NCBI GenBank assembly: GCA_964467315.1
Contig: CAYXSA010000090.1
Location: forward strand, 1 to 17,180
Length of the DNA: 17,180 bases
Direction: 5' to 3'
From: JAAFIM01 sp964467315
GTDB taxonomy: Bacteria > Bacteroidota > Bacteroidia > Chitinophagales > Saprospiraceae
The position numbers were made by a program, and so were the translations under genes. Below the pieces are notes generated by a model. The model searched no databases and was not told where the DNA came from. It was given only the letters and a program-made list of their open reading frames with translations. Position 1 is the first letter of the stretch, and every line of letters starts with the position of its first letter. Shown in pieces: positions 6,163 to 13,432 of the stretch.

Positions 6163-7653
6163 ATGTCTTTACTTGGTGCTTTGCGTGCGAATGTATGGTT
6201 CTGGCTATTGTTGGCTTTGGCTTTTGCGATGCGTTTTGCGCTGGCATGGGCTGACCCTTTTTTGCATCCTTGGGACGAGCGTTTTCATGCGGCAGTAGCC
6301 TTGAATATGACGAAATCGCCCTTTGTGCCGATGCTACAGGCTCAAATTTTAGGCAATTACGACCCTTATGCTTGGTGCTGCAATACGGTTTGGCTACACA
6401 AGCAGCCGCTTTTTATGTGGCAGATGGCTTTGAGTATGAAGATTTTCGGCAATTCTTTGCTGGCGATGCGTTTGCCGAGCGTTTTGATGGGGGTAGGTAT
6501 GGTGGCGATGGTGTATAGATGTGGTTTTTTGCTGACGGCGCGGCGCGATGTGGGTTTGTTTGCGGCGGCATTATTGGCGTTTTCGAGTATGCAGTTGCGT
6601 ATGGGGGCGGGCATTATTGGTATGGATCACAACGATACGGCGCTACAGTTTTACGTGCTTTTGAGTTTTTGGGCATGGAGCGAGTATACGCGCGATTTTT
6701 CTTTGCGTTGGGCTTTGTTGGCGGGGGCTGCGGCTGGGGGGGCGGTGCTGAATAAGTGGCTTTTGGGGCTGGCGATTTTTTTGCCTTGGGGCTTTTGGAC
6801 GCTTTGGCTCTGGTGGGGCAAGGGGCAGTTGCGTAGGGTTTGGGATTTTTCGCTGGCTTTGGGGCTTTGTTTGCTGGTTTTTGTGCCTTGGCAATGGTAT
6901 ATTTTGCATCGCTGGCATGATTTGGCGCAGCACGAATACGAGTTTAACCGTCGGCATTTGTACGAGGCTCTGGAAGGGCACGCGGGGACTTGGAGGTTTT
7001 ACGTCGACTATGCTTTTGAGAGTATCGGCGAGGTCTTGAATGTGCTTATGTTGCCTGCTTTGCTATACTTGGGCTGGGCTTGGCGGCGACTGAATGGGCA
7101 GTTGTTGTTTGCGTATTTGCTTATTTCGGTGTTTGTTTTTAGCTTTTTGTCCTTTTATGTGGCTACGAAAGTTAGTGCGCATATCTATTTCATTGTCCCG
7201 TTTTTGCTGATATTTTTGGCTTTTGGTATTTTGGAGGCTTTAGATAAACTGCCTTCGTGGCTGCGCAGGCTGCTGTTGCCAATAGCGATCGCGGCGGCGC
7301 TGTTTTCCTCGCTTAATCCTGTTTGGTTTCTGGATTATTTTTCTCCTGCCAACCGCGACCGCCAGCATCGTCTCCACAATGCAGCGGTCTACAAAAACCT
7401 GCCAAACTTGCTGCCTAAAGATGTGCAAGTCGTGATGAATGCGCCTTCCTTTGAGCAGTTGGATATTATGTTTTACAATCCGCAGTATCAGGCGCAGCAA
7501 TGGTGTTTGGAGCCTGCCACCATCGACAGTCTGCGCCGCGAGGGCATCAAAATAGCGGTTTTCAAAACGCATGGAAAGTATCATTTGCGGGAGGATATTA
7601 CGGCTGCGGGCGATATTTTTATTATTCCTGTCGATATTTATTCGCATGATTAG
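6163..7653 (+). CDS. Integral-membrane glycosyltransferase, GT39/GT83 (ArnT/PMT-like) family
   Basis: 496 residues from the ATG at 6163. It is the only complete plus-strand gene. The first transmembrane helix (about 11-30) is followed by the periplasmic motif HPWDERFHA with Asp38-Glu39, the position of the catalytic acid in the PMT/ArnT superfamily. WLHKQPLFMW (78-87) and RLPSVLMG (103-110) are also typical of the family. A long series of Trp/Leu/Phe-rich helices follows (to about residue 380), then a soluble C-terminal domain. Such enzymes take a sugar from a polyprenyl-phosphate carrier and add it to lipid A, a glycan or a protein on the outer face of the inner membrane. The acceptor and sugar cannot be told from sequence. 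Both neighbours point the other way, so it is a single-gene unit. Confidence 0.88.
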   Translation: MSLLGALRANVWFWLLLALAFAMRFALAWADPFLHPWDERFHAAVALNMTKSPFVPMLQAQILGNYDPYAWCCNTVWLHKQPLFMWQMALSMKIFGNSLLAMRLPSVLMGVGMVAMVYRCGFLLTARRDVGLFAAALLAFSSMQLRMGAGIIGMDHNDTALQFYVLLSFWAWSEYTRDFSLRWALLAGAAAGGAVLNKWLLGLAIFLPWGFWTLWLWWGKGQLRRVWDFSLALGLCLLVFVPWQWYILHRWHDLAQHEYEFNRRHLYEALEGHAGTWRFYVDYAFESIGEVLNVLMLPALLYLGWAWRRLNGQLLFAYLLISVFVFSFLSFYVATKVSAHIYFIVPFLLIFLAFGILEALDKLPSWLRRLLLPIAIAAALFSSLNPVWFLDYFSPANRDRQHRLHNAAVYKNLPNLLPKDVQVVMNAPSFEQLDIMFYNPQYQAQQWCLEPATIDSLRREGIKIAVFKTHGKYHLREDITAAGDIFIIPVDIYSHD

Positions 7654-7671
7654 GGTGTGTGGTCGGGCTAC

Positions 7672-7760
7672 GCGTGAGGGATAGAAGCGGAACCAGCCGC
7701 CGCAGGCGGCTGATGGAGCGGATAGCCCGACCGCCGCGCCTTTGGCGCGGCGGGCACGCC
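7672..7760 (-). repeat. Modular structured intergenic element, subtype I (copy R5)
   Basis: Minus strand: T-run, GGCGTGCCC (7752-7760), hairpin 1 with a 10-bp GC stem (CCGCCGCGCC/GGCGCGGCGG), the GGTCGGGCTATCC block, hairpin 2 with CAGCCGCC/GGCGGCTG arms, then TATCCCTCACGC ending at 7672. Hairpin 2 is nearly the same as in copy R7. It lies between the convergent glycosyltransferase and DUF3127 genes and may act on the end of either transcript. Confidence 0.8.
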
Positions 7761-7841
7761 AAAAAAAAACACCCCCAATACAGCGGCTTGGCTGCATCGG
7801 AGGCGAATGGTTTTAACAAGTGGGTGTATCGTAGAGGCTTT

Positions 7842-8273
7842 TTAGAACGGTAAATCGTCCGCGCCTGAAGGTTCGTCTTTAGCGGTGGGCATAGGGGCGT
7901 TGTTGTAGCCGCTATTGCTGTTGCTGTTGTTGTAATTATTGGCTTGAGGCTGTTGGTTGTTGTTGTAACCGCCTTGAGGCTGGTTGCCGCCTTGTTGAGC
8001 GCCTGCGGGCGTGATGCGCCAAGCTGCGAGCGTCGTAAAATACTTATCTTGCCAAGCTCTGCCCGCGAGATTGAAGTGAACGCAAATCTCGTCGCCTTCT
8101 TGGAATTTGTTGATTTCTGTCGTTTTGGCTTGTTTTAGCTCAAATTTGACATATTCGGGGAAGTTGCCTGCTATTTCGATAACGAATTCGCGTTTTACGA
8201 AACTTGCCGTTACTTGCTGCTCGTCATAGATTTTAACGAGTTTACCTTCGACGGTGAAAGAATTGCCTGCCAT
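7842..8273 (-). CDS. DUF3127 protein with SSB-like C-terminal tail
   Basis: 143 residues. The first about 85 match the Bacteroidota DUF3127 domain: FTVEGKLVKIYDEQQVTA, KREFVIEIAG, VKFELKQAKTTEINKFQEGDEICVHFNLAGR and AAWRITPAG. The strand order and the GDEICVHFNLAGR segment resemble an OB fold. A Gly/Asn/Gln-rich linker (about 88-127) with NNNQQPQ and YNNSNSNS follows, and the protein ends in ADDLPF. This is the architecture of bacterial single-stranded DNA-binding proteins: OB fold, disordered linker, acidic tip ending in Pro-Phe. The family has no established function, so an SSB-like nucleic-acid role is an inference from shape. It is the gene after dnaN on the same strand, separated by 184 bp with a long hairpin. 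Confidence 0.88.
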   Translation of the reverse strand: MAGNSFTVEGKLVKIYDEQQVTASFVKREFVIEIAGNFPEYVKFELKQAKTTEINKFQEGDEICVHFNLAGRAWQDKYFTTLAAWRITPAGAQQGGNQPQGGYNNNQQPQANNYNNSNSNSGYNNAPMPTAKDEPSGADDLPF

Positions 8274-8280
8274 AATGGGG

Positions 8281-8300
8281 GAGTGGTTGAGAGTGGTTGA
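8281..8300 (-). repeat. Short direct repeat upstream of the DUF3127 gene
   Basis: GAGTGGTTGA occurs twice in tandem (8281-8290, 8291-8300), followed by the related GTGGGTTG. It lies a few bases before the ATG at 8273, in the leader. It could be a protein-binding site or simple slippage. No promoter box is clear here. Confidence 0.35.
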
Positions 8301-8337
8301 GTGGGTTGTAATATATTGGGGGCGCTATTGCTACGAC

Positions 8338-8449
8338 GGCTAAATTGCGTTTATTATATTCCTCGCTTGCTTCAAACTTGAAAGACCTTCGCTACGCTCG
8401 GTTTTCAAGCCCGAAGCGGCGCTTTCTGGAATATAAACGCAATTTAGCC
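8338..8449. repeat. Long inverted repeat after dnaN (R6)
   Basis: The arms are 8338-8362 and 8428-8449: the 22-nt right arm pairs with the 25-nt left arm apart from three extra bases on the left. Inside is a second imperfect stem, CTTGAAAGACC (8377-8387) with GGTTTTCAAG (8400-8409), and a loop with TCGCTACGCTCG shared with R4. It begins 8 nt after the dnaN stop codon, so the dnaN transcript would fold into a long hairpin. It looks like a MITE-like or hairpin repeat. No target duplication is evident. Confidence 0.7.
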
Positions 8450-8457
8450 CAGTTTAT

Positions 8458-9576
8458 TTAACTATGAATCATCATAGGCATAGCGAGCATAAGCAATTCT
8501 TCGTTGAGTTCGTCCTCGTCGGGGCGCATAACTCCCGCGCGATTGGGGGTAGAAAACTCCATGCGTATACCGTCTGTGCCAATAACGCCGAGCATATCAA
8601 TCAAAAAGCGAGCATTGAAGCCGATGCGCATATCGTTGCCTTTGTAGTCGCAAGATAATTGCTCTGTAGCTTTTTTCTGAAAATCAATGTCTTCAGCTTC
8701 GATGGTGAGGCTGCTATCGGAGAGCTGTAGGCGAACTTGGTGCGTGCTCTGATTGGCAAAATTGCTGAGGCGTTTGAGGGCAGTCAGCAACTCGCCGCGC
8801 TGTATTTGCAGCATATTCGGGTTGTTTTTGGGTATAACCGCCTCGAAATCTGGATACTTCGCGTCTATCAGTCGGCAAGCGATGGTTTGATTGCCGAAAT
8901 AGAAAAACGCGTTGGACTTGTTGTAAGAAATTTGCACCTGAATAGAGGCATTCGAGAGCGCTTTAGTCAGCAGCGTGAGCGCCTTTTTCGGAACGATAAA
9001 AGAGGCTTTAGCCGTAGACTGTAGGTCGTGAAATTGGTATTTTACCAATTTGTGTGCGTCCGTCGCTACGAAGGTGAGCGAGCCTTGCTCGATTTTCACC
9101 AAAACGCCCGTCATCGCAGGGCGCAGCTCGTCGCTACTGGTAGCAAAAAGGGTTTTATTTACGCCTTGCAGCAGCAGTGCGGCGGGTATTTCCAGCTCGT
9201 CGGTGGTTTCGGCTACGGGTACTTTCGGAAATTCGTCGCCGTCTTCAGCCGCCAATTCGTATCTGCCCGTAGAGGCGATAATATCGACCTTGAAGCTTTC
9301 CATATCCACACTAAACGTGATAGGCTGCGGAGGCAGTTGCTTGAGCGTATCGACCAAAATTTTGGCAGGAATGGCTATGCTGCCGTCTTGGGTTGAGTTG
9401 ATAGAAAGTTCGGATGTTACATAGGTCTCTAAATCCGTACCCACTATCGTCAGCGTAGTGCCTTCGATGCGGAAGAGAAAACTCTCCAAGATGGGTAAAA
9501 CGGGATTGGACGCTATAGCGCCGTTGACAATGAGCAGTTGCTCTTTCAATTCGGCAGAAGAAACGGTGAAGCGCAT
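8458..9576 (-). CDS. dnaN: DNA polymerase III subunit beta (sliding clamp)
   Basis: 372 residues, the usual length for the ring-forming clamp that tethers DNA polymerase III to DNA. The N-terminus MRFTVSSAELKEQLLIVNGAI, then LPILESFLFRI, GTDLETYV, the domain-2 start SDELRPAMTGVLVKI with FVATDAHKLVKY, and CRLIDAKYPDFEAVIP in domain 3 are family hallmarks. The C-terminal segment NRAGVMRPDEDELNEELLMLAMPMMIHS carries the MPM motif that lines the partner-binding pocket. All three clamp domains are present. dnaA and recF, its usual neighbours in many bacteria, are not in the window and no origin is seen. Downstream on the same strand is the SSB-like DUF3127 gene. Confidence 0.97.
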   Translation of the reverse strand: MRFTVSSAELKEQLLIVNGAIASNPVLPILESFLFRIEGTTLTIVGTDLETYVTSELSINSTQDGSIAIPAKILVDTLKQLPPQPITFSVDMESFKVDIIASTGRYELAAEDGDEFPKVPVAETTDELEIPAALLLQGVNKTLFATSSDELRPAMTGVLVKIEQGSLTFVATDAHKLVKYQFHDLQSTAKASFIVPKKALTLLTKALSNASIQVQISYNKSNAFFYFGNQTIACRLIDAKYPDFEAVIPKNNPNMLQIQRGELLTALKRLSNFANQSTHQVRLQLSDSSLTIEAEDIDFQKKATEQLSCDYKGNDMRIGFNARFLIDMLGVIGTDGIRMEFSTPNRAGVMRPDEDELNEELLMLAMPMMIHS

Positions 9577-9653
9577 AGCCTGAGTGTTATCAAAAAGGTT
9601 ATATTGTTGTGGTGTGTGTTGCTACTAATACGGCTTTCGCCTTATTTTGGTTA

Positions 9654-9697
9654 CAAAAATAAAGCATTTTTAGCAAAAAAGATAAATTTTTGCTAAA
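9654..9697 (-). promoter_or_regulatory. Possible dnaN promoter box with adjacent perfect inverted repeat
   Basis: TATTTTTG on the minus strand (9654-9661) matches the TAnnTTTG -7 box. Just upstream lies a perfect 11-bp inverted repeat TTTAGCAAAAA (9669-9679) / TTTTTGCTAAA (9687-9697) with a 7-nt loop. The repeat may be an operator, or a weak terminator for the MlaD-like gene that ends at 9724. No well-spaced -33 box is visible, so the promoter call is tentative. Confidence 0.4.
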
Positions 9698-9723
9698 TTC
9701 CTGTAATTTTTTTGCTGTCGCTG

Positions 9724-10782
9724 CTATCCGCCGTCTTTATGTGCGGGGTCTTTGTCGGTTTCCGTATGCTCGTACTTTTTCTTTTTGCCGCTCAAGACCG
9801 TGCGATAACGCTCTGGGTGCAAGCGTATATCGCGCACCAAGTACTGCACATCGAGCAAAGTCGTCTGCATCTCGGCGGCAAACTTTTTGTCAAACAAAAG
9901 TCGACTAACCAAACCATCGTGCTTCTCCAAATCCGTGATTTTCTGTATCTGGTCTACGGTGGTATTGGCTTTGCCAATCGTACCTTGCAGCGCCGCGATG
10001 GCTTTGTTGAGCGTTTCGATGGTGGCGTTGCTTTCGCGTAGCAGCTTTTCGATGTTGCCGTCTTTTACCTGCTTGGTGATGCCGTTGACGTTCTGTATCG
10101 TCGCGGTTATTTCCTTGTTGCTCGCCTTTAGTTCGTCGCTAATCGCTTTTAGGTTGCTCACCGTTACAGCGATATTGACGCTGGTGCTCACCATCAAATT
10201 ATTCACTTGATTGGATATGTCGCGCAGATTGCCGATAGTCTGCCGTATATCCGTCAACATCGCCTGCATCGCGCCTTTTTCTGCCGATGCCAATTCCGCC
10301 CAAAGCCGAGAGGTCGAATCCAATTTCGCAATATACGGGTCGATAATCGGTTTCACCCCATCGAGCAAACCCGCCGTGCGCCCCGCTATGCGGTCGCCCG
10401 ATTGCATACAATTGCCGCTGCAAGCGCCCTTATATTTTAGCTCGATGGTCTTGCCGCTCATCAAAGAAGGCTGTATCATCATCGCTACAGAGTTACTGTC
10501 TTTAGGCACATTCGTGCCCGCGTCCAAACTCAATTCCGCGATAACTTTCCCCTTTTCCTCGCCCTCCGTGCCTATCACGATGTCCGTTACTGCACCCACG
10601 CGGAAGCCGTTTACGGTTACAGGCGCAGCCACTTGCAAGCCCTCCACGTTCTCAAACACGGCGCGCAGCACGATGCCAGAAGAAAAAACATTCTTCCCCT
10701 TCAAAAAATTATATCCCCAAAACAAACCTATTAGCGAGCAAGCCGCCAAAATCCCCACCTTTACCTCGTTGCTTAATGCCAT
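9724..10782 (-). CDS. MlaD-like MCE-domain protein, inner-membrane lipid transport
   Basis: 352 residues. One N-terminal transmembrane helix (about 7-24, VGILAACSLIGLFWGYNF) precedes the MCE domain (about 38-118), which starts VLRAVFENVEGLQVAAPVTVNGFRVGAVTDI and closes with SLMSGKTIELKYKG. The rest is largely helical and coiled-coil-like, with Asn/Ile-rich heptads between about 165 and 290. The C-terminal LHPERYRTVL followed by Lys-rich residues is typical of Bacteroidota MlaD-like proteins. MlaD hexamers form the periplasmic part of Mla-type ABC systems that move phospholipids between membranes. It follows a second MlaD-like gene (257 bp gap with repeat R7). An MlaF-like ATPase lies further upstream on the same strand. 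Confidence 0.9.
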   Translation of the reverse strand: MALSNEVKVGILAACSLIGLFWGYNFLKGKNVFSSGIVLRAVFENVEGLQVAAPVTVNGFRVGAVTDIVIGTEGEEKGKVIAELSLDAGTNVPKDSNSVAMMIQPSLMSGKTIELKYKGACSGNCMQSGDRIAGRTAGLLDGVKPIIDPYIAKLDSTSRLWAELASAEKGAMQAMLTDIRQTIGNLRDISNQVNNLMVSTSVNIAVTVSNLKAISDELKASNKEITATIQNVNGITKQVKDGNIEKLLRESNATIETLNKAIAALQGTIGKANTTVDQIQKITDLEKHDGLVSRLLFDKKFAAEMQTTLLDVQYLVRDIRLHPERYRTVLSGKKKKYEHTETDKDPAHKDGG

Positions 10783-10886
10783 TTCGTTTTTACCGATTGT
10801 TCAAAATATATGCTACTTCCCCAAAGTCAATTATTTAGATGCTACCCTGTAGCCTTGACTTTTCGGTGCTATTGGTCTATTTTTTT

Positions 10887-11023
10887 GGGCGTGCCCCCGC
10901 GCCGCGCCCGCCGCAAAGGACGGCGGGCGGAGCCGTAGCATGCTACGGCTCTACTGGCGCGGGGTCGGGCTATCCGCTACATCAGCCGCCTACGGCGGCT
11001 GGTTTCGCTACTATCCCTCACGC
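10887..11023 (+). repeat. Modular structured intergenic element, subtype I (copy R7)
   Basis: Plus strand: T-run, GGGCGTGCCC (10887-10896), hairpin 1 closed by CCCGCGCC/GGCGCGGG and holding a GC hairpin plus the GAGCCG-N10-CGGCTCTAC module (10930-10954). Then GTCGGGCTATCC, hairpin 2 (CAGCCGCC/GGCGGCTG) and CTACTATCCCTCACGC ending at 11023. Its end is 16 nt from the stop codon of the MlaD-like gene 11040-11996. It lies antisense to both flanking genes. Confidence 0.85.
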
Positions 11024-11039
11024 GGTCTACACTCCGAAG

Positions 11040-11996
11040 CTAATCCCCATTCACCCGACGGTATTTTTCTGGATTTTCATATACATCGCGCACCGTCGTT
11101 TGCACTTTTTGTATTTTTGTCTGTATCGTATCGGCTTTGTCTTTATCCGTTACGAGGCTTTTGTACTTGGGGTTTTCGGGTATTTTGGCGAGTTGAGTAT
11201 TGAGTTTGTCGATAGTTTTATCGGCGGTAGCCAATACGGTTTGCCCCTCGACGAGCGAACAGACGGAAGAGATTTGCGTCGTTGCGCCTTGTATCTTTTT
11301 ATCTAAGCCCGAAGCGTTGAGTTGCGCGGTAAGGGCTTGTATTTCTTTGAGTTGTTTTTTGTAGTCGGGCGTTTGGCTGCGGACTTTGGTGGTCGTAGCG
11401 GCAAGGTCGCGTATGGTTTGCTGTATTTTTCGGTCATTTGAGCCAATCGCTACCGAAACGGCGCGGGTCTTTTGCTCCAATCCGTGTAGGTAATTTTTCG
11501 TATTTTCTGCCAGTTGACGCAGGCTATCTACAGGGTATCGCATCAAAAAGCTATCGAGTTTGGCTTTGGGCTTAGCAATAGCGTCGCTGATTTGCGATAC
11601 GACTGTTACGGTTTTGGCTTCGAGTAAGCTGCCATCAGCAAGAAAGCCCGTAGCTGCTACCAAAGGGTCGGGGTCGAGGTTGACTTGTCGCCCGCCCATG
11701 ACGGAGGTATAAGTAATTTTGGCTTTTGTGTTGTTGGGTATCTGCACAGGCACGAAAAAATCCAGCGTAATGATATGCTTGCCATCTGCTACTTTTTCTT
11801 GAGTCGTTACATTGCCGACCCAAAGCCCCTTGTATAGCACAAAGCTACCACTACGCATATTAAATGTGTAGTCGGCACTGATGCGCAGCGTAAAGTGCCT
11901 ACCCAAAACCCCACTTTTGCGGATTTTTAGGTAGCCCCATATCGAACCAATCAAAACGAGCAAGCCCAAAATGCCTACAAGAACCTCTTTTTTCAT
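11040..11996 (-). CDS. Second MlaD-like MCE-domain protein, divergent
   Basis: 318 residues. The N-terminal transmembrane helix (about 4-23, EVLVGILGLLVLIGSIWGYL) is followed by a less canonical MCE domain (about 34-115): FTLRISADYTFNMRSGSFVLYKGLWVGNVTTQEKV, then SVMGGRQVNLDPDP. The usual small-residue run before the V..G..VG motif is altered (RSGSFVLYKGLWVG). A long helical region with heptads follows (about 165-270) and the C-terminus ENPEKYRRVNGD matches the end of Bacteroidota MlaD-like proteins. It precedes the other MlaD-like gene, so the pair may form mixed or separate MCE rings. A long structured repeat (R8) lies between it and the T9SS gene upstream. Confidence 0.87.
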   Translation of the reverse strand: MKKEVLVGILGLLVLIGSIWGYLKIRKSGVLGRHFTLRISADYTFNMRSGSFVLYKGLWVGNVTTQEKVADGKHIITLDFFVPVQIPNNTKAKITYTSVMGGRQVNLDPDPLVAATGFLADGSLLEAKTVTVVSQISDAIAKPKAKLDSFLMRYPVDSLRQLAENTKNYLHGLEQKTRAVSVAIGSNDRKIQQTIRDLAATTTKVRSQTPDYKKQLKEIQALTAQLNASGLDKKIQGATTQISSVCSLVEGQTVLATADKTIDKLNTQLAKIPENPKYKSLVTDKDKADTIQTKIQKVQTTVRDVYENPEKYRRVNGD

Positions 11997-12018
11997 GCTT
12001 AAAGCCAGAATGATAGCC

Positions 12019-12161
12019 GCGTGAGCGGGTGGAGGGGCGCGCCGCGGTAGGGGCGAATCAACATTCGCCCGCAGTTGCGGGCGAATGTTGATTCGCCCCT
12101 ACTGAAACCCCGCAACACGCGACCCCGCCCCGCGCCGTAGGCGCGGAGCGGGGGCACGCCC
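12019..12161 (-). repeat. Modular structured intergenic element, subtype II (copy R8) with 27-bp perfect hairpin
   Basis: Minus strand: T-run, GGGCGTGCCC (12152-12161), hairpin 1 (CCGC...GCGG enclosing a GC stem), GGTCGCGTGTTGCGGGG, hairpin 2, then GCGCGCCCCTCCACCCGC and TCACGC ending at 12019. Hairpin 2 is a perfect inverted repeat with 27-nt arms (12047-12073 and 12076-12102) around two bases. The element starts 17 nt after the stop of the T9SS gene, on its transcribed strand. Strong hairpins here could reduce read-through from that gene into the MlaD-like genes. Confidence 0.82.
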
Positions 12162-12178
12162 AAAAAAATGAAAATCTC

Positions 12179-13405
12179 TTAGTTTTTGACCAATTTTTGG
12201 ATATAGCTGCCCCTTGCATGGCGCAACTCAAAGACATAAACGCCCGCGCTCAAATGCTCGATGTCGATGTTTATAGACTGCTCGCCTGCGGCGGCAACTA
12301 CGTTTTGTTGCCAAACTTTTTGCCCATTGATGTTGCTGATAACTATTTGATAATCAGCATCTTGTCTGCGCTCTTCATGCGAGAAAAATAAGGTAAAATT
12401 GCCGCTGGTTGGATTGGGGAATAGGCGCGCCGCGAGCTGCTCCGCGTCGAAACCATGCACCGAAGCCTGCACATCGCGCACTATCAGCACTGCCGTATCG
12501 CGCATCGTCGTATCCTGAAACGAAACCGCTGCTACCAGCACCGTATCAAAGCCGTTGCCCGTTGCCTGACCCGTAGAGCTATTGATGGCGACGTTGCTGC
12601 TGCCGCCTACGACCTGCCAAAACAGCGATTGCGGACAGCTGCCCGAAGGCGCGAAATTCGCCGAAAATTGATAAGTGTTGCCCAAGCCGATAATCGTCGC
12701 CGTATCGGGCGAAATCGTGAAACTCGAAGCCAGCGCACCCGACACTATATAATAGTCCGAGCCTGTCGTATCTACTGCATAACAAACCTCCGTTACACCG
12801 CCATTGCAAGCGCCCATAAAACCGATTGCCCCGTTGAGAAAATCGATGGTCGTCGTCGCGCTGCTCACAGAAAGATTATTGCCCGCGCCGAGCAATACGC
12901 CCGCGAGATTGAGAAAATCCGTGATGGAATTGATGTCCGTGCTGTCGTTGATGCCCGCATCGTTGAGCGTTTGGCAAAAATCAGGGAAAAAATTGCCGAC
13001 AAAATCGCAGCAAGTTACCCCCGTTTGATAGTCGCCCGTGAGCAGGGTCTGCGTGATGACGCGCAGTTGCGAAAGATTGTACGCAATAGGCACAATGGCA
13101 AAAGTTTCGCAAGTGCCGATGCCGAAACTATCGGCGCGAACCATACCCGTAAAACTGGAGCCGACGATAGCAGGACCTGTCGTATCCGAAGACATTTGGT
13201 TTTGGTTCGTTATCAGATACTCTACATTTGGCAGCGTCGAACTGGTCGTAATGGTTACGGCTGGAGTCGTCGCCGTGAGGCTGATAGCCGTCGGATTGGC
13301 GGCATTGCCCGAAAGGCGGGCAGGCGTAGCGCCGCAAGATACTTGCGCCGCAGCGCCAAAAATGAAAGCCGTAGAGGCTACTAAGCTAAGTATAAGTTTT
13401 TTCAT
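12179..13405 (-). CDS. Secreted protein with T9SS type A C-terminal sorting domain
   Basis: 408 residues. The signal peptide is MKKLILSLVASTAFIFGAAAQ, cut near residue 21. A Ser/Thr- and Cys-containing extracellular region follows, with eight Cys in all (CETF, CCDF, CQT, CNG, CYA, CPQ). An Ig-like (BIG2-type) domain lies at about 232-310 (FTISPDTATIIGLGNTYQFSANF...GQATGNGFDTVLV). The last 84 residues (325-408) are a T9SS type A sorting domain: LFPNPTSGNF, YQIVISNINGQKVW, LSAGVYVFEL and KLVKN. The protein should cross the outer membrane through the type IX system and be anchored or released at the surface. It starts 27 bp after the stop of the MlaF-like gene, so cotranscription is likely. Its function is unknown. 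Confidence 0.88.
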   Translation of the reverse strand: MKKLILSLVASTAFIFGAAAQVSCGATPARLSGNAANPTAISLTATTPAVTITTSSTLPNVEYLITNQNQMSSDTTGPAIVGSSFTGMVRADSFGIGTCETFAIVPIAYNLSQLRVITQTLLTGDYQTGVTCCDFVGNFFPDFCQTLNDAGINDSTDINSITDFLNLAGVLLGAGNNLSVSSATTTIDFLNGAIGFMGACNGGVTEVCYAVDTTGSDYYIVSGALASSFTISPDTATIIGLGNTYQFSANFAPSGSCPQSLFWQVVGGSSNVAINSSTGQATGNGFDTVLVAAVSFQDTTMRDTAVLIVRDVQASVHGFDAEQLAARLFPNPTSGNFTLFFSHEERRQDADYQIVISNINGQKVWQQNVVAAAGEQSINIDIEHLSAGVYVFELRHARGSYIQKLVKN

Positions 13406-13432
13406 AAGTTATTGATTTTTAGTTGTTTGTGC

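Noticed and set aside
8458..9576. Replication origin next to dnaN
   Set aside because: No cluster of DnaA boxes, no dnaA, and the AT-rich gap of 147 bp is too small and lacks box repeats.
12455..13384. A 309-codon plus-strand open frame across the T9SS gene
   Set aside because: Its translation is Arg-rich and featureless, and it mirrors the well-supported T9SS gene in antisense. It is a shadow frame.
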